This document shows positions 6,343 to 6,388 of a DNA stretch of 6,388 nt, piece after piece. Source of the DNA: an uncultured Oscillospiraceae bacterium (GTDB lineage: Bacteria > Bacillota > Clostridia > Oscillospirales > Ruminococcaceae); contig CABUAH010000079.1 of the NCBI GenBank assembly GCA_902489475.1, forward strand, positions 1 through 6,388. The letters are read 5' to 3'. Each line of letters opens with the position of its first letter. Position 1 is the first letter of the stretch. The translations under genes were made by a program, and so were the position numbers. A model generated the notes under the pieces. The model saw nothing but the letters and a program-made list of their open reading frames with translations. It had not been told where the DNA came from and made no database searches.

Positions 6343-6358
6343 ATTGATAATTATCAAT
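6343..6358. promoter_or_regulatory. 16-bp perfect palindrome, candidate operator upstream of ppk
   Basis: ATTGATAATTATCAAT is a perfect palindrome located 46-61 bases before the ppk start codon. It lies directly downstream of the candidate -10 box, where the transcription start would fall. Its TGATAAT half-sites recall Fur/PerR-type boxes, but the centre lacks the spacing of the usual 7-1-7 site, so no regulator is assigned. Confidence 0.45.
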
Positions 6359-6359
6359 T

Positions 6360-6365
6360 ATTATA
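6360..6365 (-). promoter_or_regulatory. Candidate -10 box for ppk
   Basis: TATAAT on the minus strand, 62 bases upstream of the ppk ATG, matches the sigma-A -10 consensus exactly. No good -35 box is visible at 15-17 bases; with 18 or more it would fall outside the window. The call rests on the -10 box and its position alone. Confidence 0.4.
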
Positions 6366-6388
6366 CGCTTGACAGGAATTAAAAATAT

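Noticed and set aside
6298..6357. Upstream in-frame ATG that would lengthen PPK by 20 residues
   Set aside because: The extra residues do not resemble the PPK start, the codon lies in the palindrome next to the -10 box, and the ATG at 6297 has a good ribosome binding site.
6343..6358. Definite Fur or PerR box
   Set aside because: Half-sites are similar, but the central spacing differs from the usual 15- or 19-bp operators, so only an unassigned palindrome is reported.

Overview
The window looks like chromosomal DNA from a low-G+C Gram-positive anaerobe, most likely a clostridial (Oscillospiraceae/Ruminococcaceae-like) bacterium. The reasons are A/T-rich codon use, purine-rich Shine-Dalgarno sites (GGAGA, AGAAGG, GAGG), and a methionine synthase whose reactivation domain is a separate protein. 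The family-level placement is an inference; nothing in the window fixes the genus.

All three recognisable genes lie on the minus strand, so the transcriptional order runs from right to left. ppk (6297-4156) encodes a full-length class 1 polyphosphate kinase. Its stop overlaps the start of a 200-residue protein (4159-3557) that matches the C-terminal activation domain of cobalamin-dependent methionine synthase. After a 515-bp gap comes metH (3041-681), a 786-residue methionine synthase with homocysteine, folate and cobalamin modules but no activation domain. The small protein and MetH together would make up one complete methionine synthase. A strong hairpin at 623-653 closes the metH end. A candidate -10 box and a 16-bp perfect palindrome lie upstream of ppk.

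The two gene-free stretches (1-680 and 3042-3556) are not ordinary spacers. They hold three copies of one non-coding repeat family. Copy A (1-230, cut by the window edge) and copy B (about 3214-3514) are in the same orientation and about 80% identical. Copy C (about 376-552) is a diverged inverted copy. Copy B is bracketed by short arrays of a 7-bp unit, and copy C has an inverted array at its outer end.

Inside each copy a 12-14 bp long-range stem can form. Its arms differ in sequence between copies B and C, yet pairing is kept through four paired substitutions. A and B also share an unchanged 9-bp hairpin. This points to a mobile or RNA-forming structured repeat. It is the most interesting content of the window. 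One heptamer array runs into the 3' end of the activation-domain gene and supplies its stop codon.
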